Positions 33,731 to 42,662 of a DNA stretch of 64,000 nucleotides are shown in pieces. Position 1 is the stretch's first letter. Each line of letters opens with the position of its first letter. The position numbers and the translations under genes were made by a program. The stretch comes from Acetobacterium sp. (lineage in GTDB: Bacteria; Bacillota; Clostridia; Eubacteriales; Eubacteriaceae). The DNA lies in contig JAQUWM010000007.1 in the NCBI GenBank assembly GCA_028692885.1, forward strand, positions 1-64,000, given 5' to 3'. The notes beneath the pieces are model-generated. The model saw nothing but the letters and a program-made list of their open reading frames with translations. It ran no database searches and was not told where the DNA came from.

Positions 33731-34462
33731 TTACAAAATAGTTTTAATCAAGACCCCACCAAACCCGATCATCAGGCAGACAATGGTCATGCCTTCCAAT
33801 GGATGGAGATTGATTTTTTTCTGAAAATTTCGGGTTGCATGGCGGCCGTAGCCTCTGAGTTCCACCGATAGCGCCGCATCATTGGAAATCCGCATGGCTC
33901 GATACATCAGGGGTAAAATTGAGGCCGGCAGGTTCCGGATTTTCTCAACCACGGTATCATTGGGCACCCCCCGGGCTGACTGGCTGTCACAGATGGCCTG
34001 GTATTCTCCAATCATCACCGGAAAAAACCGGGCTACCATTGGCACCAGCATCGCATAGCGATAGGGAATCCGCCAGTGAATGAGCATCTGCGCCATATCC
34101 ATGGGGTCAGTATGAACCCCGAACTGATAGGCCGAAAATGAGATGATGCCAATTCTTAAAAAAGCCAGGACTGAGGTGGCGATAAATCCGCTGTAAATCT
34201 GCAGAATTCCCCAGGAATAAAGCAGCTCCCCTTCTCTTCCAAAGATCAGATTGATAATCAATACCTGGGTGCCGATAATCAGCAGGACCACTGACAGCAT
34301 TTTAAAAGCTTTTAAAGATTTCTCCGAGAGCAGTTCACTGATCAGGATCACCCCCAGTAAAATGCCATTGAGGATCATACTTCGCGACACCAGGGCGGTC
34401 AAAACCAGAAACAGACACCAGCTCAATTTTAGCCGTGGATCCAGTTCATTCAGTTTAAACAT
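33731..34462 (-). CDS. ecfT: ECF transporter transmembrane (T) component
   Basis: This 243-aa membrane protein has the N-terminal LNELDPRLKLSWCL and the coupling segment with RGVP and ELRGYGRH (the A-x-x-x-RG-type couplers of EcfT). It has about five transmembrane helices. It couples the ATPase to the S component. The ATG follows the stop of the ATPase gene with no spacer. Confidence 0.9.
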   Translation of the reverse strand: MFKLNELDPRLKLSWCLFLVLTALVSRSMILNGILLGVILISELLSEKSLKAFKMLSVVLLIIGTQVLIINLIFGREGELLYSWGILQIYSGFIATSVLAFLRIGIISFSAYQFGVHTDPMDMAQMLIHWRIPYRYAMLVPMVARFFPVMIGEYQAICDSQSARGVPNDTVVEKIRNLPASILPLMYRAMRISNDAALSVELRGYGRHATRNFQKKINLHPLEGMTIVCLMIGFGGVLIKTIL

Positions 34463-35974
34463 TTAAAAATCGCCTCCTTCTATCAGTTCCAGTCGAACTA
34501 AATCTTTAAGATAATCGTCCATTTTTTCAGCTTTAAATTCCAGAGCCAGTTGATGGTTGTGCATCACCACAATCCGATTGGCAAATTCTCTGGCCTCTGC
34601 CAAATCGTGGGTCACCAGCAGGATGGTAACACCCTGAGCGCTGAGCCGGGCCAGTTTTTCCATCACCACTTGACTCTGGGCACCGTTTAAGCCGGAAGTC
34701 GGTTCATCAGCTATGATCAGTTCGGGGTCATTAATGACTACCGAACCCAGTGCCAACAATTGGCGCTGTCCCCGACTCAAGCGCTGGGGATGCATTTCTT
34801 CCAGACCATCCAGTCCGATCAGGGCCAGGGTTTCCTGAATCTTTTGCTCTTGCTCTTGCTGACTGAGCTTCTTATTACTATCTTTACTGCTATTTTTATT
34901 TTTCAGAACAAAGCTGATCTCATCTTTAACCGAGCTGCAAAAGATCTGATCATCGGGATTCTGAAACAGAAACCCGATCCGGCGCCGCAGTTCGCCGACA
35001 TTTTTCTTTGTTACCGCGGTCCCGAATAGTTCCACATTGCCGGCACTTGGTTTGACCAGCCCTTCGATGAGCTTGAGCATGGTCGATTTACCTGAACCAT
35101 TCTGACCGATGACCGCCGTGAAATCGCCTTTTTTCAGACTGAAATTCAGGGGTTGGCATCCGGTTATCCCGCCTTTGTAGCGATGTGAGGCACCGCTTAG
35201 CTTAATCACGTCGGTATTTTCATCAACCTGGAGCGGTTCCGCCCGACGGTTGTTTTTCCGGCAGCCATATTTTTCCTGATATTCGGGAACTGGCAGAAAA
35301 TCTTTCACCATACCGGCTTCCATTACCAGCACCCGATGGGCGTCTTTTAAGACCGCGCCGGATTTATCCATGACGACCAGGGTCGTGACTTTTTTCTCCC
35401 GGTTCAACTGACCCAGGTGCCGATACAGTTCCGAACTGGTTTTGGGATCCAGCTCGGCAGTGGGCTGATCCAGCAGCAGGATCGGGGTTTTCATCGCCAG
35501 GATACTCCCCAGCACGACCTTCTGGGCCTGCCCGCCGGATAAGGCATCCGTCATCCGCTCTGAAAACGCCCGGATTCCGAGAAAGTCCATGATCTCATTG
35601 ACGCGCTTCGCGATTTCTGCCCCGGTCAGATTAAGATTGGCCACCCCAAACGCCAGCTCATCGCCAACTCGCCGGTTGACCATCTGGTTTTGCGGTTCCT
35701 GCATCATATATCCCAGGTAGTCGGCCATTTGGCAGAGCGGAATGCTTGACACATCCTGATCGGCTACCTTCACCGTCCCGGAAAGCGCACAGGGATAAAA
35801 CTTCGGCGCCGCCGAGGTAATCGCGTGAAGCAATACCGATTTCCCGGAAGCCGCGCCACCGGTAATGGCAATGAATTCGCCCTCATTGATATTCAGTTTG
35901 ATGTTTTTAAGCGCCGGTTCCTGCTCGTCCGGAAAGGTCAGCGTTTTGATATCCAGCTGGATGATTGGTTTCAT
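34463..35974 (-). CDS. ECF transporter fused double ATPase (A-A')
   Basis: This 503-aa protein holds two ABC ATPase domains in one chain. The first (about 8-230) has Walker A GGAASGKSVLL, signature LSGGQAQKVVLG and Walker B ILLLDQPTAELD. The second (about 265-490) has GQNGSGKSTML, signature LSRGQRQLLALG and LIIADEPTSGLN. Fused ATPases belong to dedicated (group I-like) ECF transporters such as YkoD. The chosen ATG is at 35974; the weak GAG upstream is not strong support, and the frame is open further up. Confidence 0.9.
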   Translation of the reverse strand: MKPIIQLDIKTLTFPDEQEPALKNIKLNINEGEFIAITGGAASGKSVLLHAITSAAPKFYPCALSGTVKVADQDVSSIPLCQMADYLGYMMQEPQNQMVNRRVGDELAFGVANLNLTGAEIAKRVNEIMDFLGIRAFSERMTDALSGGQAQKVVLGSILAMKTPILLLDQPTAELDPKTSSELYRHLGQLNREKKVTTLVVMDKSGAVLKDAHRVLVMEAGMVKDFLPVPEYQEKYGCRKNNRRAEPLQVDENTDVIKLSGASHRYKGGITGCQPLNFSLKKGDFTAVIGQNGSGKSTMLKLIEGLVKPSAGNVELFGTAVTKKNVGELRRRIGFLFQNPDDQIFCSSVKDEISFVLKNKNSSKDSNKKLSQQEQEQKIQETLALIGLDGLEEMHPQRLSRGQRQLLALGSVVINDPELIIADEPTSGLNGAQSQVVMEKLARLSAQGVTILLVTHDLAEAREFANRIVVMHNHQLALEFKAEKMDDYLKDLVRLELIEGGDF

Positions 35975-36020
35975 GGATGGCCTCGTGATTGAATTTTTAT
36001 TTTCTTGGTGACTGATTGGC

Positions 36021-36065
36021 ACGAATTACTGCCGTTTGGTTCCACACGAAATTACTACCGTTTGG
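36021..36065 (-). repeat. imperfect 20-base direct repeats in the ECF leader
   Basis: ACGAATTACTGCCGTTTGG (36021-36039) and ACGAAATTACTACCGTTTGG (36046-36065) lie in the roughly 240-base leader between the riboswitch terminator and the ATPase gene. The leader also holds several short hairpins, such as GCGAC/GTCGC. Its role is unknown; it may be an inserted repeat element. Confidence 0.5.
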
Positions 36066-36213
36066 CATACAGCTGTGCACTTCAGTCTTCGCTGCACTGC
36101 GACCTTCGTCGCGGGCTACGCTCTATGAAAAATTTAAAAAACAAATTTTTTTATAAGCGAGCTTAACAAAATTTCATTTCCCAAATTCTTCGCACGGCTT
36201 TATGCTTTCGCAC

Positions 36214-36266
36214 AAAAAAAGAAGTTCCGACTATCGATAGGGTAATCCTAAAGATAGCCGAAACTT
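36214..36266 (-). terminator. riboswitch-linked intrinsic terminator
   Basis: A 14-bp stem with G-U pairs (36253-36266 with 36222-36235) is followed by C and seven T on the minus strand, about 30 bases after the riboswitch core. This is the expression platform expected for a transcription-terminating cobalamin riboswitch. Confidence 0.85.
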
Positions 36267-36294
36267 TACCGTCGTTTCATACTATTATAATTTA

Positions 36295-36440
36295 ATGGCA
36301 GGTCTCCTGACTCTGGTTTATCTGTTTTTGCGCCTTCCCGTTTCCAGTGGCATTTGCAAAAACAAAACCATTCACAGTGATGGGTTCGTTCAGGATTCTC
36401 ACCTGATTCCCTATTCTCCTTTTACAAGGCACCATAAATC
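36295..36440 (-). promoter_or_regulatory. cobalamin riboswitch
   Basis: On the minus strand the leader has the cobalamin (B12-box) landmarks in order: GGTGCC, an AAAGGAGAATAGGGAATC segment, GGTGAGAATCCTGAAC, CCCATCACTGTGA, GCCACTGG, GGGAAGGC and the closing GTCAGGAGACCTGCC. With the promoter 20 bases upstream and the terminator just downstream, it should stop transcription of the ECF-ubiD-hyuAB operon when adenosyl- or methylcobalamin is plentiful. Open frames crossing this region are not genes. Confidence 0.93.
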
Positions 36441-36460
36441 GCGTATCGTTTATTGTCTCA

Positions 36461-36489
36461 ATCATAGCGAATTTATTAGCAATTGTCAA
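36461..36489 (-). promoter_or_regulatory. promoter of the riboswitch operon
   Basis: A perfect TTGACA and TATGAT are separated by 17 bases on the minus strand, and transcription would start about 15 bases before the riboswitch core. This is one of the best matches to the housekeeping consensus in the window. Confidence 0.88.
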
Positions 36490-36561
36490 CTGTTTGACAA
36501 AATTTTTCTTTTCAAATTAAGATTCTGATTCTATAATAAGCTCTCACTCCTACGCTTTCAC

Positions 36562-36690
36562 TTATTCAAATCCCCGCGCGGCTTTCATCCCGGTCAGAAT
36601 TATCTGGGCGATTTCATCAAGCACCGGTAATTACAGCCTCAAAAATGGCATCAGCTGAAAGCTTTGTTCTTGCTTGAATAATAGTGTCTC
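36562..36690 (-). pseudogene. possible regulator remnant (TetR-like tail)
   Basis: After the nitroreductase stop the minus strand holds two short frames that do not join: one ending ADAIFEAVITGA, then LDEIAQIILTGMKAARGFE with a stop. Together they resemble the C-terminus of a TetR-type regulator with a frameshift, but the match is loose. Bases 36490-36561 hold nothing recognisable. Confidence 0.3.
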
Positions 36691-36725
36691 CGATCAAAAA
36701 AACAGAAATACCGTGGCTTTTTTGA

Positions 36726-37325
36726 TTATTCGATGACAATGACGCGCCGTTCAATCGGTTCAAAAACTTTTGTAACGGGCTCTTCGGTGGGCATGCCAAA
36801 AGGCATCTGGGCAATCAGTCGCCAATCCGATGGAATCAGAAAGGCCGTCTTTACTTCATGAGCAATAATCGAATTATAATGTTGCAGGCTTGCCCCCAGG
36901 CCCGCTGCTGACAATTGTGTCCAAATTGCAAACTGCAGCATCCCATTAGCCTGTTCGGCCCAATCTGGAATGCTTTCTTTGTAAGGAATAAACCGCTCCA
37001 TTAACCCTTTGGTGATTGAGGTATCCTCATAAAACAGTAAGGTTCCACATCCGGCTGCAAAACCATTAATCCGTCTTTCTATTGCTTTAAAATCATCTGC
37101 CAAAACCCTCTTTCTGAGTGTTTCCATTACGATATTCCAAAACTCCAGATGCTTTTCTCCCAAGAATACCGCCACCCGCTGACTTTGACAGTTAAATGGC
37201 GAGGGGATGTTCTTTGTCGAATGATCGACGATTTCCAATATTTCTTCAGCCGTGATGGTACTTTCATTGCAGATCCCGTATATCGAGCGACGTGCCTCCA
37301 TTGCTTCTTTAAACTCTAATGGCAT
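36726..37325 (-). CDS. nitroreductase-family protein
   Basis: This 199-aa FMN enzyme of the nitroreductase superfamily has the N-terminal FKEAMEARRSIYGI segment (Arg-Arg-Ser flavin contact), SPFNCQSQRVAVF, QLSAAGLGASLQHYN, and the C-terminal AQMPFGMPTEEP. It would reduce quinones or nitro compounds with NAD(P)H; the substrate is unknown. It has its own promoter at 37380-37407. Confidence 0.9.
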   Translation of the reverse strand: MPLEFKEAMEARRSIYGICNESTITAEEILEIVDHSTKNIPSPFNCQSQRVAVFLGEKHLEFWNIVMETLRKRVLADDFKAIERRINGFAAGCGTLLFYEDTSITKGLMERFIPYKESIPDWAEQANGMLQFAIWTQLSAAGLGASLQHYNSIIAHEVKTAFLIPSDWRLIAQMPFGMPTEEPVTKVFEPIERRVIVIE

Positions 37326-37379
37326 GTAGATTCTCCTTTATCATTCCGAAATATTTATTTGTCCGACCTTATAATAAAT

Positions 37380-37407
37380 ATTATACCCCAATTATCAACA
37401 ATTTCAA
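37380..37407 (-). promoter_or_regulatory. promoter of the nitroreductase gene
   Basis: TTGAAA and a perfect TATAAT are 16 bases apart on the minus strand, about 55 bases before the start codon. Confidence 0.65.
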
Positions 37408-37426
37408 TTTTTTAAATACAAAACGT

Positions 37427-37458
37427 TAAAAAACAGAGTCATTGAGACCCTGTTTTTA
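37427..37458 (-). terminator. intrinsic terminator of the ispF-tkt operon
   Basis: AAACAGGGTC and GACTCTGTTT pair with one G-U around a 5-base loop, followed by a T run on the minus strand. It ends the operon at the transketolase C-terminal gene. Confidence 0.8.
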
Positions 37459-37483
37459 TTTAATTCTTTTTATATTATTGTAA

Positions 37484-38422
37484 TTATTTTCGTTCGATCG
37501 CTTTTTTTGCCGCTGTCACGATATCTTTAGCAGTTAAACCGTATTTTTCCATCAGCGGTGCAACCTTGCCGGATTGACCAAAAACATCCTTGACGCCAAC
37601 CCGTTCCAGTGGCACTGGGGCGACATCACATAATACTTCAGCCACGGCACTGCCCAGACCACCGATGATGCTATGCTCTTCCGCCGTAACAATAGCACCC
37701 GTATTAATGGCTGCATCTTCAATGGCCTCCACATCAATGGGTTTAATGGAGCCCATGTTTAATACTCGGGCTGAAACACCCTCCGTTTTTAAAAGCTCCG
37801 CCGCTTCCAGCGCTGGTCCCACCATCAGGCCAGTCGCAATGATAGTGACGTCTTCGCCGCTTTTTAACAAACCCGCTTTCCCCACTTCAAATTGATAGCT
37901 TTCATCAAATAACACCGGTACATCACTACGGCCTAAACGAATATAAACCGGCCCGTTGATTGCCATCGCGGCATCCATCATTTTTTCTGTTTCGATGGCA
38001 TCTGCCGGTGATAAAACCGTCATATTGGGGATTACCCGCATCAGCGCAATGTCTTCGATGGACTGGTGTGAACCGCCATCTTCCCCAACTGAAATGCCGG
38101 AATGGGTTAAGGCAATTTTTACATTCAGTTTCGGGTAGCAGATGCTGTTACGAATAATTTCATAGGCGCGCCCGGCGCCAAAAATGGCAAAGGTGCTAGC
38201 AAACGGAATTTTTCCGGCGGTCGCCAGACCGGCGGCCATGCCCATCAGGTTTGCTTCGGCAATCCCGACATTAAAATGCCGTTCAGGACAGGCATTTTTA
38301 AAGATATTAGTCTTGGTTGCTCCTGAGAGATCCGCATCCAGGACCACCAGATTCTGATTTTTTTCGCCCAGTTTCACCAAATATTCGCCGTATGCCTGTC
38401 GTGTTGATTTTTTTTCTGCCAT
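37484..38422 (-). CDS. transketolase, C-terminal subunit
   Basis: This 312-aa protein is the second half of transketolase: the pyrimidine-binding domain (LSGATKTNIFKNACPERHF, ATAGKIPFASTFAIF, THSGISVGEDGGSHQ) and the C-terminal regulatory domain. It needs the N-terminal subunit encoded just upstream (2-base gap). Split transketolases are common in anaerobic Firmicutes and archaea. The pair moves two-carbon units in the pentose phosphate network. Confidence 0.95.
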   Translation of the reverse strand: MAEKKSTRQAYGEYLVKLGEKNQNLVVLDADLSGATKTNIFKNACPERHFNVGIAEANLMGMAAGLATAGKIPFASTFAIFGAGRAYEIIRNSICYPKLNVKIALTHSGISVGEDGGSHQSIEDIALMRVIPNMTVLSPADAIETEKMMDAAMAINGPVYIRLGRSDVPVLFDESYQFEVGKAGLLKSGEDVTIIATGLMVGPALEAAELLKTEGVSARVLNMGSIKPIDVEAIEDAAINTGAIVTAEEHSIIGGLGSAVAEVLCDVAPVPLERVGVKDVFGQSGKVAPLMEKYGLTAKDIVTAAKKAIERK

Positions 38423-38424
38423 GA

Positions 38425-39234
38425 TTAAGCCTCCAATTCTGCCAATGCTTGTTTCACTTCATCTGCATTCGGCCCTTTTCCATGCCATCCCGCATTATTT
38501 TCCATAAATGAAACACATTTACCCTTAACCGTTTTACAAATGATCACGGTTGGCTTATCCGCTGATTTTTTGGCTGCTTCTACGGCCGTTCGCAGCTCAT
38601 CAAAATCATGACCCTCTTCGACCGTAATAACATTCCAGCCAAAGGCTGCAAACTTGGCATCGATGGGGAATGGTGACATAACCTCACAGATGGCACCGTC
38701 AATCTGAAGATTATTGTTATCGACAAAGGCAATCAGATTATTAAGCCGGTAATGGCTGGCGGCCATGGCGGCTTCCCAAACCAGACCTTCCTGTAATTCG
38801 CCATCACCCAACAAAGCATAGATCTGATGGGACTTATTGTCCATTTTTGCGGCCAATGCCATCCCCGCGGCCACCGAAATTCCCTGTCCCAACGAACCGG
38901 TCGACATATCAACCCCGGGCACCTTGTTCATGTCCGGATGTCCCTGGAGGATCGAGCCCAGTTGTCTTAAGTTTTCGAGCTCAGCTCTGGGAAAAAATCC
39001 TTTTGCCGCCAAGGTTGCATAAAGTACTGGCGCGGCGTGTCCTTTTGACAGAACAAAACGATCCCGATCTTCTTTTTTGGGATTGTTTTCATCCACATTC
39101 ATTTGTTCAAAATAAAGCAGGGTCAAAATTTCTGCTGAAGATAATGACCCTCCGGGATGACCTGAAGCTGCTTTACCAATCATTTTTACAATGTCTTTGC
39201 GAATTCCCCTAACGGTTTCTTCTAAAAATGCCAT
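38425..39234 (-). CDS. transketolase, N-terminal subunit
   Basis: This 269-aa protein is the thiamine-diphosphate-binding half. It has ASGHPGGSLSSAEIL, the KGHAAPVLYATL segment, STGSLGQGIS and the TPP motif LLGDGELQEG ending in FVDNNN. Its length fits the split form. It lies 14 bases after alr in a five-gene operon. Confidence 0.95.
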   Translation of the reverse strand: MAFLEETVRGIRKDIVKMIGKAASGHPGGSLSSAEILTLLYFEQMNVDENNPKKEDRDRFVLSKGHAAPVLYATLAAKGFFPRAELENLRQLGSILQGHPDMNKVPGVDMSTGSLGQGISVAAGMALAAKMDNKSHQIYALLGDGELQEGLVWEAAMAASHYRLNNLIAFVDNNNLQIDGAICEVMSPFPIDAKFAAFGWNVITVEEGHDFDELRTAVEAAKKSADKPTVIICKTVKGKCVSFMENNAGWHGKGPNADEVKQALAELEA

Positions 39235-39248
39235 TTAATTCTCCTCTT

Positions 39249-40436
39249 TTAATAAATATCACTGTTCGTGTTGATCTGCCGATCTAAAATGTCACGTCTG
39301 ATCGACTGGGTAACGCCATCCTTAATGAACACCCGGGGTACCCGTTTGTTCACCATACAGGTAATTTCATAATTGATGGTTCCCAATGCATCAGCCAGCA
39401 CATCGGCTGAAATGTTATTACCAAAAAGTTCCACCTCGTCATAAAGGGAAACTGTTTCCACATCGGTTAAATCGATCATACATTGATCCATACAGATGCT
39501 GCCGACCACCGGCACCAGCTGGCCGGAAATAAAGACCTTGGCCCGCCCGTTTAACATCCTTGTGTAACCATCAGCATAACCAATCGGCAAGGTCCCGATG
39601 ATCCGGTCTTCGTTAGCGACAAAACGGTTGCCATAACTCACCGTTTCGCCGGGATGGAGGGTTTTTAGGTGCACGATGGTTGATTTCAGAGTCATGACCG
39701 GTTTTAAACCGATTTTTGACCGATCCACCTCTGCCGACGGATAAAGCCCGTACAGGATAATCCCCGGCCGCACCATATCAAAATGAACGCCTTCGACATC
39801 AAATATTCCGGCGCTGTTGGCCATGTGCTTGATGGGAATGCGAATATTCTTTTCGGCCAGTTCAGAAAGAACCTGTTGATAACGTCGGATCTGCTCCTGG
39901 GTATGGGTTTTATCGGCGAAATCAGCGGTTGAAAAATGCGTATACAAACCCTGAAGTTCAATCCCTTCCAATCGGTTGATCGCTTCAATCGCTTGTGATG
40001 CTTCCCGCCAGCCAATCCCGATCCGCCCCATACCGGTATCAATTTTAATATGGATAGGATGGCGAATTCCGATTTCCTGACAATGCTCCGACAAGGCTTT
40101 TGCAAAGTCAAACTGATAGGTTCCCGGAATCACATCCCAGCGGATCAGATCGGGGATATATTCTTTTGAGGTAAAGCCAAGCAGTAAAATCGGTTCGGTG
40201 ATGCCACCCTGCCGCAGCGCAATGGCTTCATCAATAAAGGCCACTGCCAGCATATCGATCCCCACATCACAAAGGGTTCGGGCACATTCAAGACTGCCAT
40301 GCCCGTATGCGTCGGCTTTAACAACCCCCAAAATTTTAACGTTAGGCCCGACAATGCGGCGAATTTCTTGATAATTGCCAGTCAGTGCATCCAGGTCTAT
40401 TTCCGCCCAGGTCGGACGAAGTGCCAATTCCTTCAT
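39249..40436 (-). CDS. alr: alanine racemase
   Basis: This 395-aa PLP enzyme makes D-alanine for peptidoglycan. The PLP lysine is in VVKADAYGHGS (about residue 40). The second catalytic Tyr lies around LPIGYADGYTR, with VGSICMDQCMIDLT as a further mark. It lies 3 bases after mtnN. Together with ddl further along, it covers D-Ala-D-Ala synthesis. Confidence 0.97.
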   Translation of the reverse strand: MKELALRPTWAEIDLDALTGNYQEIRRIVGPNVKILGVVKADAYGHGSLECARTLCDVGIDMLAVAFIDEAIALRQGGITEPILLLGFTSKEYIPDLIRWDVIPGTYQFDFAKALSEHCQEIGIRHPIHIKIDTGMGRIGIGWREASQAIEAINRLEGIELQGLYTHFSTADFADKTHTQEQIRRYQQVLSELAEKNIRIPIKHMANSAGIFDVEGVHFDMVRPGIILYGLYPSAEVDRSKIGLKPVMTLKSTIVHLKTLHPGETVSYGNRFVANEDRIIGTLPIGYADGYTRMLNGRAKVFISGQLVPVVGSICMDQCMIDLTDVETVSLYDEVELFGNNISADVLADALGTINYEITCMVNKRVPRVFIKDGVTQSIRRDILDRQINTNSDIY

Positions 40437-40439
40437 AGC

Positions 40440-41129
40440 CTATGCGACTCCCGAAACCATACTCAGCACGATGGCAACACCATTCTTTATCGATGCTTCC
40501 AGATTTGCCTTGTAATCATCAGTCAAATCAGAATCAGCCTTGTCCGACATGGAACGAATCACCAGATAGGGAACCTGGTTAAGCATCGCCACCTGTCCCA
40601 CAGCTGCTCCTTCCATTTCCACACAAAGTCCACCGAATTCTTCCCGCAGTTCTTCTTTAAGTTGATTGGAATCAACTCCCAAGTCCGCGGTCATGACTCG
40701 ACCAACACGATAACTTGCACCAAGTTCTTCGGCAGCGGCCACCGCCAGCTTAATCAGAACGGGGTCTGCTTTAAAAAAGGTAATGTCCATGTTTGGTATT
40801 TCACCACGGGGATGGCCAAAGGCCCGAGCATCCATATCATATTGACAACTGTCTTCTGAAATGACAATGTCGCCAATTTCGAGATCCGGATGAACCGCAC
40901 CAGCCACCCCTACATGGATAATCGCATTTACCTTAAAAACATCAATCAAAATCTGGGTGCACATAGCGGCATTGACTTTTCCAACCCCACTTTTTACGGC
41001 TACAACCTCTTTTTGGTGGAGTTTTCCCTTGAAAAAAGTCATCCCTCCATGATAGATCTCGATTCCCTCTGCCATCGCCGACTTGACGTCACGAACCTCA
41101 CTGTCCATCGCTGCAATAATACCAATCAT
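40440..41129 (-). CDS. mtnN: 5'-methylthioadenosine/S-adenosylhomocysteine nucleosidase
   Basis: This 229-aa enzyme cleaves adenine from MTA and SAH. The [12 protein letters not shown] start, [13 protein letters not shown] (substrate Glu) and IRSMSDKAD (catalytic Asp) are all present. Its ATG overlaps the ispF stop by 4 bases, which suggests coupled translation. Confidence 0.96.
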   Translation of the reverse strand: MIGIIAAMDSEVRDVKSAMAEGIEIYHGGMTFFKGKLHQKEVVAVKSGVGKVNAAMCTQILIDVFKVNAIIHVGVAGAVHPDLEIGDIVISEDSCQYDMDARAFGHPRGEIPNMDITFFKADPVLIKLAVAAAEELGASYRVGRVMTADLGVDSNQLKEELREEFGGLCVEMEGAAVGQVAMLNQVPYLVIRSMSDKADSDLTDDYKANLEASIKNGVAIVLSMVSGVA

Positions 41130-41614
41130 TTGCTTATTTCTCCTTTCAAAAGACTCGCTACTGCATTGGCAGCGATCCCCTGCTCACTCCCGGTAAAACC
41201 CAGACCTTCTTCGGTCGTGGCTTTTACACTAACACAATCCCCGGATAAAGCCAGGGTTCTTCCGATGTTCTCCGCCATGCTGTCAATATAAGGCGCAAGC
41301 TTTGGAGCCTGGGCAATGATGGTTGAATCGATGTTATTAATCCGATAACCCTTTTTAGCCACCAGTTGCCCAACTTTTTTAAGCAACAGCAAACTGTCGC
41401 AATTTTTATAGCTTTCATCGCTGTCGGGAAAGTGTTTGCCGATGTCGCCCAGCGCCAATGCGCCTAAAAGCGCATCCATGATGGCATGCACCAGCACGTC
41501 CGCATCGGAATGTCCCAGCAGGCCCAAAGGATGTTTTATTTTTACTCCGCCTAAAATGAGCGGTCGATCGGCAACTAAACGATGGACGTCATACCCAATT
41601 CCAACTCGTATCAT
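41126..41614 (-). CDS. ispF: 2-C-methyl-D-erythritol 2,4-cyclodiphosphate synthase
   Basis: This 162-aa enzyme of the MEP isoprenoid pathway has the metal site GYDVHRL plus [19 protein letters not shown] and the C-terminal [17 protein letters not shown]. The start is the ATG at 41614 ([11 protein letters not shown]); the frame stays open six codons up without support. It is the first gene of the operon. Bases 41615-41880 upstream hold no clear feature. Confidence 0.96.
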   Translation of the reverse strand: MIRVGIGYDVHRLVADRPLILGGVKIKHPLGLLGHSDADVLVHAIMDALLGALALGDIGKHFPDSDESYKNCDSLLLLKKVGQLVAKKGYRINNIDSTIIAQAPKLAPYIDSMAENIGRTLALSGDCVSVKATTEEGLGFTGSEQGIAANAVASLLKGEISK

Positions 41615-41880
41615 CTTACTCCTTCTCGCCACTTTTTAAATAAATTTAACCATAGTTCCCGCTATTTGTACAGGAATTTTTAGCCTGCACATGTTTGCGT
41701 TTTTATAAATTTCCCAACTGGCAACCGATGCTACTTTTACAAATAGAAAAATTACGAACATTTTGAAAAATCACTTTCACAATCCCGGACTTCAGTTAGT
41801 CTTGATGTTATTTTCTCAGCCCCACGGACTTCAATTTTCCAGAAGCCTCAATTAACATTAAAATTATAACATAAATAAAC

Positions 41881-41941
41881 AAAAAAAATGCCACCAAATA
41901 AATAACTTAACAGGACTTTAAATTATTTGATCTGGCGACAT
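41881..41941 (-). terminator. intrinsic terminator after tcdA
   Basis: A long imperfect stem (41923-41941 with 41888-41905) is followed by a run of eight T on the minus strand. Confidence 0.6.
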
Positions 41942-41952
41942 TGCATCTGTTT

Positions 41953-42660
41953 TTAATTTTCGTCCATGCTTTCAGTTTTCAACAGATCACGTACCACTTC
42001 ACCGGCGATCAGCAGCCCCGCCACCGAAGGGACAAAAGCAATGCTGCCCGGCGGGTTTTCCCTGATTAATGGTTGTTCGATAGAATAAAGCACCTTTAGC
42101 GATTTGACGCCCCGTTCCCGTAATTCTTTGCGCATCACTTTAGCCAGCGGACAAACTGAGGTTTCATAGATATCAGCAATCTTAAAACGACTGGCGTCCA
42201 TCTTATTCCCGGTTCCCATACAGCTGATAAGCGGAACCTTGTTTTTCTGACTTTTGATGACCAGATCAATTTTTGCGGTTACCATATCCACCGCATCAAT
42301 GACATAATCATAATCCTGGAGGTGAAATTCCTGGGAGCTTTCCGGGGTATAGCATTGATACATGGGATGAATGATAGCCAGTGGATTGATCGCAATCAGC
42401 CTTGTGGCCATCACATCGACTTTTTTTTTGCCAATCGTTTTGACGTTGGCCATAATCTGGCGATTCAGATTGCTGGGATCGATGGTGTCCTTATCCACAA
42501 TGGTTAAAAAACCAACCCCACTGCGGATTAAAGCTTCGGCTACAAATGAACCGACACCGCCGACCCCAAACAGGATAACGCGTGAATTTTTCAGAATCTC
42601 CAAACCGGATTTCCCAATCAGTTTTTCAGTTCGATCAAAGATTCCTGATTCTGTTTGCAT
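41953..42660 (-). CDS. tcdA: tRNA threonylcarbamoyladenosine dehydratase (ThiF/HesA fold)
   Basis: This 235-aa protein has the E1-like ATP-binding GVGGVGSFVAEALIRSG, DPSNLNRQI and the DAVDMVTAKIDLV segment. The C-terminal cysteine-containing CPLAKVMRKELRERGVKSL and YSIEQP match TcdA, which cyclises t6A to ct6A in tRNA, better than MoeB or ThiF. It starts 2 bases after argS, so the two are cotranscribed. Confidence 0.88.
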   Translation of the reverse strand: MQTESGIFDRTEKLIGKSGLEILKNSRVILFGVGGVGSFVAEALIRSGVGFLTIVDKDTIDPSNLNRQIMANVKTIGKKKVDVMATRLIAINPLAIIHPMYQCYTPESSQEFHLQDYDYVIDAVDMVTAKIDLVIKSQKNKVPLISCMGTGNKMDASRFKIADIYETSVCPLAKVMRKELRERGVKSLKVLYSIEQPLIRENPPGSIAFVPSVAGLLIAGEVVRDLLKTESMDEN

Positions 42661-42662
42661 GT

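Noticed and set aside
36292..36528. Small open frames on both strands at 36292-36528
   Set aside because: They lie on the cobalamin riboswitch and its promoter and have no ribosome-binding sites.
37484..39234. Two adjacent half-length transketolase genes as a broken gene
   Set aside because: Both halves are complete in the known split form, with their own starts, so this is normal for anaerobes.
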